Assembly (NCBI RefSeq): GCF_902498995.1 | Contig: NZ_CABVLY010000034.1 | Location: forward strand, 1 to 64,000 | Reading direction: 5' to 3' | Origin: Burkholderia anthina | GTDB taxonomy: Bacteria > Pseudomonadota > Gammaproteobacteria > Burkholderiales > Burkholderiaceae | Length of the DNA: 64,000 nt | In this document: positions 16,911-24,812 of the stretch, one piece after another | How the letters are laid out: each line of letters starts with the position of its first letter | Position numbering within the stretch: position 1 is the first letter of the stretch | Notes under the pieces: model-generated | Database searches by the model: none | What the model was told of the DNA's origin: nothing | The model's input: the letters and a program-made list of their open reading frames with translations, nothing else | Translations under genes and position numbers: made by a program

Positions 16911-17843
16911 TCAGACGCAGCTCGCGGCGTCGGCCGCGCTCCGGGCCTTGGCGAGCAGCGCGCGGCCGGCGCGCGACACGTTCGCGCGGCCGATCGCGTT
17001 CGAGATGAAGTCGCCGGCGGCGACGACTTGCGCGAGATCGATGCCGGTATCGATGCCGAGGCCCTGCATCAGGTACAGCACGTCCTCGGTCGCGACGTTG
17101 CCGGTCGCGCCCTTCGCATACGGGCAGCCGCCGAGGCCGGCCACCGATGCGTGGAAGATTTCGATCCCTTCGAACAGCGCCGCATAGATGTTCGCGAGCG
17201 CCTGGCCGTAGGTATCGTGGAAGTGGCCCGACAGGCGTTCGCGCGGGAACACGCGCGTGACGGCGGACAGCACTTCGCGCGTGCGCTTCGGCGTGCCGAC
17301 GCCGATCGTGTCGGCGATGTCGATCTCGTCGCAGCCGAGCGCGGCGAACCGTTCGACGACGTCGACCACCGACGCGACCGGCACCTCGCCCTGGTACGGG
17401 CAGCCGAGCGTGCACGACACGCTGCCGCGCAGTCGCACGCCGGCATCCTTCGCGGCCTTCGCGACGGGCTCGAAGCGCGCGATGCTCTCGGCGATGCTGC
17501 AGTTGATGTTCCGTTGCGAGAACGCCTCGCTTGCCGCACCGAAGATCACCACTTCGTCGGCGCGTGCGGCGAGCGCATTCTCGACGCCCTTCAGGTTCGG
17601 CGTGAGCACCGAATACACGGTGCCCGCGCGGCGCTCGATGCCGGCCATCACGTCGGCGCCGTCGGCCATCTGCGGCACCCATTTCGGCGACACGAACGAC
17701 GCGGCCTCGATATTGCGGAAGCCGGCGTGCGACAGGCGGTCGACGAGCGCGATCTTCACGTCGGTCGGCACGAAGGTCTTTTCGTTCTGCAGCCCGTCGC
17801 GCGGGCCGACTTCGACGATCTTGACGGCGGTGGGGAACGTCAT
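16911..17843 (-). CDS. Hydroxymethylglutaryl-CoA lyase
   Basis: A 310-residue TIM-barrel lyase that splits HMG-CoA to acetoacetate and acetyl-CoA, the last step of leucine breakdown. The N-terminal motif VEVGPRDGLQNEK holds the catalytic Arg15-Asp16, GHFHDTYGQ is the metal-binding HxH, and AGLGGCPYAKGATGN is the HMG-CoA lyase signature with the catalytic Cys. The ATG at 17843 has GGAGAC upstream. Its neighbours (GhrA, YbaK, DUF1289) form a minus-strand cluster, but no other leucine-degradation gene is present. Confidence 0.95.
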   Translation of the reverse strand: MTFPTAVKIVEVGPRDGLQNEKTFVPTDVKIALVDRLSHAGFRNIEAASFVSPKWVPQMADGADVMAGIERRAGTVYSVLTPNLKGVENALAARADEVVIFGAASEAFSQRNINCSIAESIARFEPVAKAAKDAGVRLRGSVSCTLGCPYQGEVPVASVVDVVERFAALGCDEIDIADTIGVGTPKRTREVLSAVTRVFPRERLSGHFHDTYGQALANIYAALFEGIEIFHASVAGLGGCPYAKGATGNVATEDVLYLMQGLGIDTGIDLAQVVAAGDFISNAIGRANVSRAGRALLAKARSAADAASCV

Positions 17844-17872
17844 GGTTGTCTCCGGTTTCATGTAGGACGAAT

Positions 17873-18814
17873 TCAGTAGCCGCGCGCGTAGTCGACGACA
17901 CCGCCGATGCGCTCGCCGCGCGCCAGTGCGCGGATCTTGCCGGCGATCTGGTCGACGGCTTCGTCGCGCAGCGTGTCGGCCGAGCTGTGCGGGGTGATCG
18001 TGATGCGCGGCGCGTGCCAGAACGGATGATCGGCCGGCAGCGGCTCGTGCTGGAACACGTCGAGCGTCGCGGCGGCGATCTGGCCGCTCGCGAGCGCGTC
18101 GAGCAGGTCGGCTTCGACGAGGTGCGCGCCGCGCGCGACGTTCACCACGTATGCGCCCGGTGCGAGCCGTGCGAAGGTGTGTGCCGACAGGATTCCGTCG
18201 GTGTCGCGCGTGCTCGGCAGCAGGTTCACGAGCACCTTCGCACCGTCGAGGCACGCGTCGAGCGCGCCGTCGCCCGCGAAGGTTTCGATCCCGTCGAGCT
18301 GCTTCGGGCTGCGGCTGTAGCCGCGCACCGGCAGGCCGAGCGCCGCGAGCGCCTGCGCGACCTGCGCGCCGAGCACGCCGAGGCCGAGCACGGCGACGGT
18401 GAAGCCCGCGCGCGGATGCGGCGCGAGCACCTGCCAGCGGCGCTCGCGCTGCAGCGTTTCGTATTCGTCGAAGCGGCGCAGGTAGCGCAGCACGGCATGC
18501 GCCACGTATTCGATCATCTGCTGCGCCATGCCGGAATCCTCGAGGCGCACCAGCGGCACGTCGCGCGGCAGCGTGCCGGGCTGTTCGCGCTCGAGCGCGA
18601 GCAGCGCGTCGACGCCCGCGCCGAGGTTGAAGATCGCGCGCAAGCCGTCGCGCGGCGTGAAGAACGCGCGCGGCGCCCGCCATACGAGCGCGTAATCGGC
18701 GGGGGCCGTGTCGCCCGGCTGCCACGCGCGCAACTCGGCCTCGGGCAATGCGTGCGCGATCGCGTCGCGCCACGCGGCGGCTTCCTGGTGCGGCGAATGG
18801 AACAGGATCTTCAT
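17873..18814 (-). CDS. ghrA: Glyoxylate/hydroxypyruvate reductase A
   Basis: A 313-residue D-2-hydroxyacid dehydrogenase of the GhrA type, reducing glyoxylate and hydroxypyruvate with NADPH. The nucleotide-binding glycine motif is VAVLGLGVLGAQVAQAL (about 141-157), the following YSRSPKQ suggests NADP preference, and the catalytic Arg (NVARGAHLV), Glu (QHEPLP) and His (ITPHSSA) are all in place. It starts 4 bp after the VOC-family stop, indicating co-transcription with it. Confidence 0.9.
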   Translation of the reverse strand: MKILFHSPHQEAAAWRDAIAHALPEAELRAWQPGDTAPADYALVWRAPRAFFTPRDGLRAIFNLGAGVDALLALEREQPGTLPRDVPLVRLEDSGMAQQMIEYVAHAVLRYLRRFDEYETLQRERRWQVLAPHPRAGFTVAVLGLGVLGAQVAQALAALGLPVRGYSRSPKQLDGIETFAGDGALDACLDGAKVLVNLLPSTRDTDGILSAHTFARLAPGAYVVNVARGAHLVEADLLDALASGQIAAATLDVFQHEPLPADHPFWHAPRITITPHSSADTLRDEAVDQIAGKIRALARGERIGGVVDYARGY

Positions 18815-18818
18815 GCGC

Positions 18819-19256
18819 TTACTTCGCGAACAACTGGCCGATGTCGGCGAACGCCTTGAATTCCAGCGCGTTGCCGCACGGGTCGAGAAAGAACATCGTC
18901 GCCTGCTCGCCGACCTCGCCCTTGAAGCGGATGTGCGGCTCGATCACGAAGCGCGTGTGCGCGGCCTGCAGTTTTTCGGCGAGCGCATGCCACTCGTCCA
19001 TCGACAGCACGACGCCGAAATGGCGCACGGGCACGTCGTCGCCGTCGACCGGATTGACCGCGCTGGCGCCGGTTTCGTCCGGCGCGAGGTGCGCGACGAG
19101 CTGGTGGCCGAAGAAATCGAAGTCGACCCAGTGTTCCGAGCTGCGGCCTTCGGGGCATCCGAGCAGGCCGCCGTAGAATGCGCGCGCGTCGACGAGGCTC
19201 GACACGGGAAAGGCGAGATGGAACGGGCGCAGCGCGCCGGCGGGCGTAGCGGACAT
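18819..19256 (-). CDS. VOC-family protein (glyoxalase/dioxygenase fold)
   Basis: A 145-residue protein with the paired beta-alpha-beta-beta-beta modules of the vicinal-oxygen-chelate fold. It opens with FHLAFPVSSLVDARAFYGGL and ends with FFLDPCGNALEFKAF, and potential metal ligands are His13, His51 and Glu at the C-terminal strand. The ATG at 19256 has AGGAGA at good spacing. It lies 4 bp ahead of ghrA. The substrate is unknown; similarity to dioxygenase-type members is only general. Confidence 0.87.
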   Translation of the reverse strand: MSATPAGALRPFHLAFPVSSLVDARAFYGGLLGCPEGRSSEHWVDFDFFGHQLVAHLAPDETGASAVNPVDGDDVPVRHFGVVLSMDEWHALAEKLQAAHTRFVIEPHIRFKGEVGEQATMFFLDPCGNALEFKAFADIGQLFAK

Positions 19257-19501
19257 CGGGCGTCTCCTGTCGACCGGAACCGGCGCGGCAGCGCCCGGCC
19301 CGATCCGATGCATGGCAAGCGGGAAGCCCACATTCTACGGTCTCGCGGCGCGTTGCGCCGTCATGACGCCGCCGGCCCGTGCGGCATGGGCCGCGCGCGC
19401 GGCGAGCGGTGCAAAAGCAAAGCACAAAATATTGGTTCGGCCGCCGTGCCCGCCGCGCCACAATCGAAGCCCGTCTCCAAGCAAAGCAAGCGAGGGCAAT
19501 C

Positions 19502-20125
19502 ATGCGCGCATGCAGCAAATCGGCGTGGCCGCCGCGGCTCGTGACCGTTCCGGGCCTGCACGGCAGCGAAGGCGCTCACTGGCAGACCTGGCTGGAGCGG
19601 CAGTTCCCGCGCTCGCTGCGGGTCGAGCAGGCCGACTGGGATGCGCCCGACCTCGCGGGCTGGGCGCAGTCGGTCCGTGCACTGCTCGAGCGCGAGCGCG
19701 GCCCGTTCGTGCTCGCCGCGCACAGCTTCGGCTGCCTCGCGGCCGCGCATGCGCTCGCGCAATGGCCGCACGTGGCCGACGTCGCGGGCGTGCTGCTCGT
19801 CGCGCCTGCCAGCCCGAAGAAATTCACGTTTGCCGGGCCGTTCGACGCCCGCCGGCTCGCGGTGCCGTCGATCGTGATCGGCAGCGAAACCGATCCGTGG
19901 ATGCCGCTGGCCGATGCGCGCACGCTCGCGCAGCGGCTCGGCAGCGCGTTCGTGAACCTCGGCGACGCGGGACACATCAATACCGCGGCCGGCTTCGGGC
20001 CATGGCCGCGCGCGAAATACTTCGTCGACACGCTGGTGCATTGCGCGGCGCCGCTGCGCTTTCGCGAAGCGGACGAGAACGTCGACGCCGCGCGCGTCGA
20101 TCGCGCACTCGCGTACGCGATCTGA
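19502..20125 (+). CDS. RBBP9/YdeN-type alpha/beta hydrolase
   Basis: A 207-residue serine hydrolase of the RBBP9 family. It has the N-terminal motif TVPGLHGSEGAHWQTWLE, a nucleophile elbow AHSFGCLAA and the late catalytic Asp/His region GSETDPW and LGDAGHINTAAG. The ATG at 19502 follows a GAGGGC ribosome site. It is monocistronic and convergent with the phospholipase gene. Its natural substrate is unknown. Confidence 0.88.
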   Translation: MRACSKSAWPPRLVTVPGLHGSEGAHWQTWLERQFPRSLRVEQADWDAPDLAGWAQSVRALLERERGPFVLAAHSFGCLAAAHALAQWPHVADVAGVLLVAPASPKKFTFAGPFDARRLAVPSIVIGSETDPWMPLADARTLAQRLGSAFVNLGDAGHINTAAGFGPWPRAKYFVDTLVHCAAPLRFREADENVDAARVDRALAYAI

Positions 20126-20179
20126 CGCCGATCGGCGCGCGCGGCGCGGCTCGCACCGCGCAACGTCGCGCCGCCGTGC

Positions 20180-22300
20180 TTACGATGCGGACACGGGCCG
20201 CACCGCGGCCGGATCCGAGTAGCTCGGCCGGCCGTTCTCGATGTGGCCCGCGAAGCGGCGCGAGAACGTGCCGTTCGCACCGTCGCTCACCGTGACGTCA
20301 TACCAGTGGTGGCTCGACGTGAGCGTCCACTGCTCGACGTGCTCGTTGCCGCCGTGCAGCGTCACCTGGCGGGCCGGTGCGCCGTACGCGTTGTCGGTCA
20401 GCGTCAGCGTGACGTGGCCCGCGCCATGGTTGCGCAGCTTCAGGTACAGGTTGCCGTTCGCGATGTCGTAGCCGGCCTTCGCTTCGGGCTGCGCCTGGTT
20501 GCGGCGGCGCGCGGTCGCGGCCGACACGTTGCCCGCGAACATCCGCACGAAGCCGTTCGGGCCATACACCGAGAACGCATACACGCCGTTTGTTGCCGTC
20601 AGGTCGAAATCCGCATGCAGCACGCGGCGCGCGCCGACCGTGTAGCGCCACGGGCCGTCGGTGCGGTTCGTCGAATACACGTGGAAGTGCGCGCCCTGGT
20701 TGCCGCGGTTCGCGAACTCGATGCGCAGCGTGTTGCCGCCGTCGATGCTCGCGTTCACGTGCAGTTCGTACGGCAGCGCACGCGCGGGCCGCACGCCGGG
20801 CTCCTGCGGCTCGACCGGCGACGGCGTCGCGGGCACGGTCGGCGCGGGCTGCGACGTGCACTGCTGGTCCGCGATCGAGCGGTACTGGCTCGTGTCGGGC
20901 AGCGTCGGGAACGTCGCGTCGGACGAGCGGAAGTCGAACGCGGCGGTGAGGTCGCCGCAGACGGTGCGGCGCCACGGCGTGATGTTCGGCTCGTCGATGC
21001 CGAAGCGCTCGCCGATGAAGCGGATCACCGACGTGTGGTCGAACACCTGCGAGCACACGAAGCCGCCCTTCGACCACGGCGACACGACCGTCATCGGCAC
21101 GCGCGGCCCGAGGCCGTACGGCAGCCCGTCGGCCGTGTAGCTGCCGCCGCGCCCGGGGTTCACGACCGTGTGCAGCTCGCCGTCGGTCGTCACGGTCGAC
21201 ACGCCCTGCGCGGCCGACGTCGGCGGCTGCGGCGGCACGACGTGATCGAAGAAGCCGTCGTTTTCGTCGTACATGATGAACAGCACCGTCTTCGCCCACA
21301 CGTCCGGATTCGACGTGAGCGCGTCGAGGATCTGCGACGTGTAGTTCGCGCCGTACGCGGGCGTGTATTTCGGATGCTCGGAGAACGCGGCGGGCGGGCA
21401 CAGCCACGACACCTGCGGCAGCCGGTCGTTGATCACGTCGTCCTTCAGGTTGTCGAGCGTGCGCACCGTCTGCGCGCGCTGGTACAGCGACGAGCCCGGC
21501 TTCGCGTTGATGAAGTTCGTGAAGTTCTGCAGGATGTTCGTGCCGTAGTTGCCGTTGTACGGATCGTCGCCGGTCGTGCCCTGCTGGTAGATCTGCCACG
21601 ACACGCCGTGCGCCTCGAGGCGCTCCGGGAAGGTCGTCCACGACAGCAGCTGGTACGCGGGCGGCACGTCGCCGTCGACGTAGTCGCTGTTGTCGAGCAG
21701 CGGGCCGCCGAACTTGCCGGTCGGGTCGACCGTGCCCGTCATCAGGTACGAACGGTTCGGGTGCGTCGGCCCCGGCAGCGAGCAGAAGTAGTTGTCGCAC
21801 ACGGTGAACGCATCGGCGAGCGCGTAGTGGAACGGAATGTCCTCGCGCACGTGATAGCCCATCGTCATGTCGGTCTTGTTCGCGGGCCACTGATCGTAGC
21901 GGCCGGCGTCGATCGCCGCGTGCGTCTTGTACCAGGAGTGATCGAGGTCGCCCACGCACTGCGCGCTCGTCGTCAGCGTGTTCAGGCGGAACGGCAGCAC
22001 CGGCTTGGCCGGATCCGCTTTCGACGGCTGATACCACACCGGCTGGCCGCTCGGCAGCGGAATCGGGAAGCGGTCGTTGTAGCCGCGCACGCCGCGCAGG
22101 TGTCCGAAGTAATGATCGAACGAGCGGTTTTCCTGCATGAACACGACGATGTGCTGGACATCGCGGATCGTGCCGGTGCCGCGCGCGGCGGGAATCGCGA
22201 GCGCGCGGCGGATCGATTCGGGGAAGGCGTTGAGCGCGACGGCGGCGCCCGCCGACTGTGCGACGGTGTGCAGGAAACGGCGGCGGCTGGATGACGTCAT
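20180..22300 (-). CDS. Phosphocholine-specific phospholipase C, Tat-exported
   Basis: A 706-residue non-haemolytic-type bacterial phospholipase C that would cleave phosphatidylcholine outside the cytoplasm. A twin-arginine signal (SRRRFLHT, residues 5-12) begins the protein. The phosphoesterase domain shows ENRSFDHYFG (about 56-65), GPTHPNRSYLMTGT with the likely nucleophile region, and MYDENDGFFDH for metal binding. Two C-terminal DUF756 repeats follow (about 515-690). The gene is 44 bp downstream of a small lipoprotein gene on the same strand and may be co-expressed. Sequence alone does not settle haemolytic versus non-haemolytic activity. Confidence 0.93.
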   Translation of the reverse strand: MTSSSRRRFLHTVAQSAGAAVALNAFPESIRRALAIPAARGTGTIRDVQHIVVFMQENRSFDHYFGHLRGVRGYNDRFPIPLPSGQPVWYQPSKADPAKPVLPFRLNTLTTSAQCVGDLDHSWYKTHAAIDAGRYDQWPANKTDMTMGYHVREDIPFHYALADAFTVCDNYFCSLPGPTHPNRSYLMTGTVDPTGKFGGPLLDNSDYVDGDVPPAYQLLSWTTFPERLEAHGVSWQIYQQGTTGDDPYNGNYGTNILQNFTNFINAKPGSSLYQRAQTVRTLDNLKDDVINDRLPQVSWLCPPAAFSEHPKYTPAYGANYTSQILDALTSNPDVWAKTVLFIMYDENDGFFDHVVPPQPPTSAAQGVSTVTTDGELHTVVNPGRGGSYTADGLPYGLGPRVPMTVVSPWSKGGFVCSQVFDHTSVIRFIGERFGIDEPNITPWRRTVCGDLTAAFDFRSSDATFPTLPDTSQYRSIADQQCTSQPAPTVPATPSPVEPQEPGVRPARALPYELHVNASIDGGNTLRIEFANRGNQGAHFHVYSTNRTDGPWRYTVGARRVLHADFDLTATNGVYAFSVYGPNGFVRMFAGNVSAATARRRNQAQPEAKAGYDIANGNLYLKLRNHGAGHVTLTLTDNAYGAPARQVTLHGGNEHVEQWTLTSSHHWYDVTVSDGANGTFSRRFAGHIENGRPSYSDPAAVRPVSAS

Positions 22301-22344
22301 GTTATTTCACCTCGGTTCTGCGATCGGGGGGACGGAAACACGGA

Positions 22345-22626
22345 TCAGTGCGGCGACGATGCGACGTCGGGCGCGGCCGCGGTCGTCGCGGACTTCGCGT
22401 CGTCGTCGTCATCGGGCGGGTAATGGATGACGGGCGGTGCGAGCGGTGCGGCATCGGACGCGGCGGCGTTCGCGCCTGCGTCGTTGTTGAACGCGCTCGC
22501 GGAGCCGGACGATGCATGTGCCTGTTGCGGGGTGTCGGCCGCCTGCGCGTCGTGCGACGCATCATCGCTGCAGGCGGCGGTGACGACAGCGGCACACAGG
22601 GCGACGACGAGGGCAACGCGATGCAT
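22345..22626 (-). CDS. Small Asp-rich lipoprotein
   Basis: A 93-residue protein with a lipoprotein signal: MHRVALVVALCAAV then VTAAC, with lipidated Cys19. The mature part is Ala/Ser/Asp-rich, low complexity, with an HYPPDDDDD stretch near residue 70. GGAGAG precedes the ATG at 22626. It sits just upstream of phospholipase C on the same strand, so a shared transcript is plausible. No function known. Confidence 0.7.
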   Translation of the reverse strand: MHRVALVVALCAAVVTAACSDDASHDAQAADTPQQAHASSGSASAFNNDAGANAAASDAAPLAPPVIHYPPDDDDDAKSATTAAAPDVASSPH

Positions 22627-22995
22627 GACTTCTCTCCAGGCGGGCTGACGGGAAACGTTTTCGAGTATGCCGATGCCGTGCGACGTTTCGGTGAATCGTT
22701 TGCGACCCCGGTGTGATCGCAAAATGCTTTCGCAAGCCTGACCAAATGCTTTCGTTCGGGCCGCGTGCATCACGAGCGGAATTTGCCGGCGGATGCGGCA
22801 CGCATCGACATCGAGCGCGGCTGGGGCGTGCAGCGCAGCGGGCCGTCGCGGCGCGATCCGGCCGCCGCGGCGATCGTGCACGCGCGCGCGGCCGGCCGAT
22901 CGAAGCGCAGGCGACGACGAAACCGGGCGACGGGGCGTGCGCGATCTGTCGATCATGCTCGACAAGGTCGCGATGCGCGCGCGCCTGAGCGCGCG

Positions 22996-23916
22996 TCAGC
23001 GGCGCGGCGTCCTGCGTCGCACTTCGCTGCGCAGCCAGTCGAGCCACGTGCGGATCGCCGCATCGTGCGGATGATCGGGGCGCCACACCACGTAGTGCGC
23101 ATACACGTCGGTCACGCGCACCGTCGATACGCGCACGAGCGTGCCGGCCGCGAGTTCGGGCTCGATCAGCGAGCGGCGTGCGAGCGCGACGCCGCGTCCT
23201 TTCAGCGTCGCGTCGATCAGCGCGTTCGCATCGGTGAAGCGCGGCGCGCGCGAGGATTCGGTGAGGTCGAGCCGCGCGGCCTGGAGCCACGGCTCCCACG
23301 GTTGCGCGGGATGGCGCAGCAGCGTCGCGCGAACCAGATCGGCCGGCACGCGTGGCGCGATGCCGTCGCGATTGCGGTAGGCGGGGCTCGCGACCGGAAA
23401 GACCGTCTCGTTCATCAGCTTCTCGACGACGACGCCCGGCCACGTGCCGGGCCCGTAGCGCAGCGCGACGTCGATGCGGTCGCGCTTGCGCAGCGGCGCG
23501 AGTGCCGCGTCCGGATGCAGCGCGATCGCGATGTGCGGATGCACGGCCGTGAAACGCGGCAGGCGCGGCGCGAGCCAGCGCTCGGCGACGCTGGGCAGCA
23601 CGCTCACGTTCAGCGTGACGTCGCAGGTGCGCGGGCGATTGCGCCCGGCGAGCGCCGGCTCGAATGCGCGCTCGAGCACGCTCAGGCCCTGGCGCACCTG
23701 CAGCACGAGCGCATGCGCGGCATGCGTCGGCGTCGCGCCGTTGCGCTCGCGCGTGAACAGCGGATAGCCGAGCCGCGCTTCGAGCGTGCGGATGTGCTGG
23801 CTGATCGCGCCTTGCGTGAGCGCGAGTTCGTCGGCGGCACGCGTGAAGCTCTGCAGCCGCACGGCGGCTTCGAACGCACGCAGCGTCTGTAGCGGGGGGA
23901 GATGGATACGTCGCAT
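22996..23916 (-). CDS. LysR-family transcriptional regulator, GcvA-like
   Basis: A 306-residue LysR protein whose N-terminus (RRIHLPPLQTLRAFEAAVRL, then LTQGAISQHIRTLEARLG) is typical of the GcvA/AmpR-like branch. Effector domain covers about 95-300. The ATG at 23916 is preceded by an in-frame GTG at 23919 that is a less likely start. It is divergent from the glutathione S-transferase gene (113 bp spacer), its most probable target. Confidence 0.92.
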   Translation of the reverse strand: MRRIHLPPLQTLRAFEAAVRLQSFTRAADELALTQGAISQHIRTLEARLGYPLFTRERNGATPTHAAHALVLQVRQGLSVLERAFEPALAGRNRPRTCDVTLNVSVLPSVAERWLAPRLPRFTAVHPHIAIALHPDAALAPLRKRDRIDVALRYGPGTWPGVVVEKLMNETVFPVASPAYRNRDGIAPRVPADLVRATLLRHPAQPWEPWLQAARLDLTESSRAPRFTDANALIDATLKGRGVALARRSLIEPELAAGTLVRVSTVRVTDVYAHYVVWRPDHPHDAAIRTWLDWLRSEVRRRTPRR

Positions 23917-24028
23917 CACGCATTAGTATCACTCATGCCCGAGCACGACAATTCATCGTTTGCGGCGGCGGGCCCTGCGTTCCTACACTCGGTTCCGTCT
24001 TTCAACAGGTCCGCCGGGCAACGCCATC

Positions 24029-24667
24029 ATGAACGCATATCGTCTCTATCTTTCGCCGGGCGCATGTTCGCTCGCCGCCCACATCGCGCTCGAGGAAACC
24101 GGCGCGCCGTTCGACGTCGAGATCGTGTCCGTGCGCGAGCAGCAGAATCTCGACGCACGCTATCTCGCGATCAACCCGAAGGCGCGCGTGCCCGTGCTCG
24201 CGATTCCCGGCGAGCCGCGCGTGCTGACCGAAACGCCCGCGATCCTCACGTATCTCGCGCGTCGTCATCCGGACGCGCGACTGCTGCCGCTCGACGATCC
24301 GCTGCGCGAGGCGCGCTGCCACGAATGGCTCGCATGGCTGGTCGGCTGGGTGCACGGCGTCGGCTACGGCACGCTGTGGCGGCCGGGGCGCTTCATCGGC
24401 GATCCGGCGCTGCACGGCGCGATCAGCGAACACGGGCGCGGGCTGATCGATGCGGCGAACGCGTCGATCGAAGCCGCGCTCGCCGACGGCCGCACATGGG
24501 CCGAGCCGGGCGGCCATTCGATCGTCGATCCGTTCCTGCTCGTGCTGTATCGCTGGGGCGTCGCGATCGGGCTCGACATGACGAAGCATCCCGCGTGGAG
24601 CGCGCATGCGCGGCGCGAGGCCGAACGGCCGGCCGCGCGGCGGGCGCTGGCGCGGGAGCAAGGCTGA
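24029..24667 (+). CDS. Glutathione S-transferase family protein
   Basis: A 212-residue cytosolic GST. The thioredoxin-like domain begins YRLYLSPGACSLAAHIALEE, where the Ser in PGACS is the usual activating residue in beta-like bacterial GSTs. NPKARVPVL holds the cis-Pro and LTETPAILTYLARRHP the glutathione-binding Glu-Thr. The all-helical domain follows. It is divergent from a LysR regulator. Substrate unknown. Confidence 0.9.
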   Translation: MNAYRLYLSPGACSLAAHIALEETGAPFDVEIVSVREQQNLDARYLAINPKARVPVLAIPGEPRVLTETPAILTYLARRHPDARLLPLDDPLREARCHEWLAWLVGWVHGVGYGTLWRPGRFIGDPALHGAISEHGRGLIDAANASIEAALADGRTWAEPGGHSIVDPFLLVLYRWGVAIGLDMTKHPAWSAHARREAERPAARRALAREQG

Positions 24668-24769
24668 CGACGCGAACCGCGGCCGTGCGGCGGCAGGCCC
24701 GTTTCGTTCAACGGTTCGTTCGGATAACGAAGTTCGGACATGTCCAATTGTCATGTCGCACTCAATTCT

Positions 24770-24795
24770 ATTGAATGAGAACCATTCTCATCAAT
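24770..24795 (+). promoter_or_regulatory. Fur box upstream of the TonB-dependent receptor
   Basis: ATGAGAA-CCA-TTCTCAT is a perfect 7-bp inverted repeat with flanking ATTG and CAAT, matching the 7-1-7 Fur site closely. It lies 18-43 bp upstream of the receptor ATG, a position suited to iron-dependent repression. Confidence 0.8.
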
Positions 24796-24812
24796 GGAGT
24801 GGAGTGAATCAC

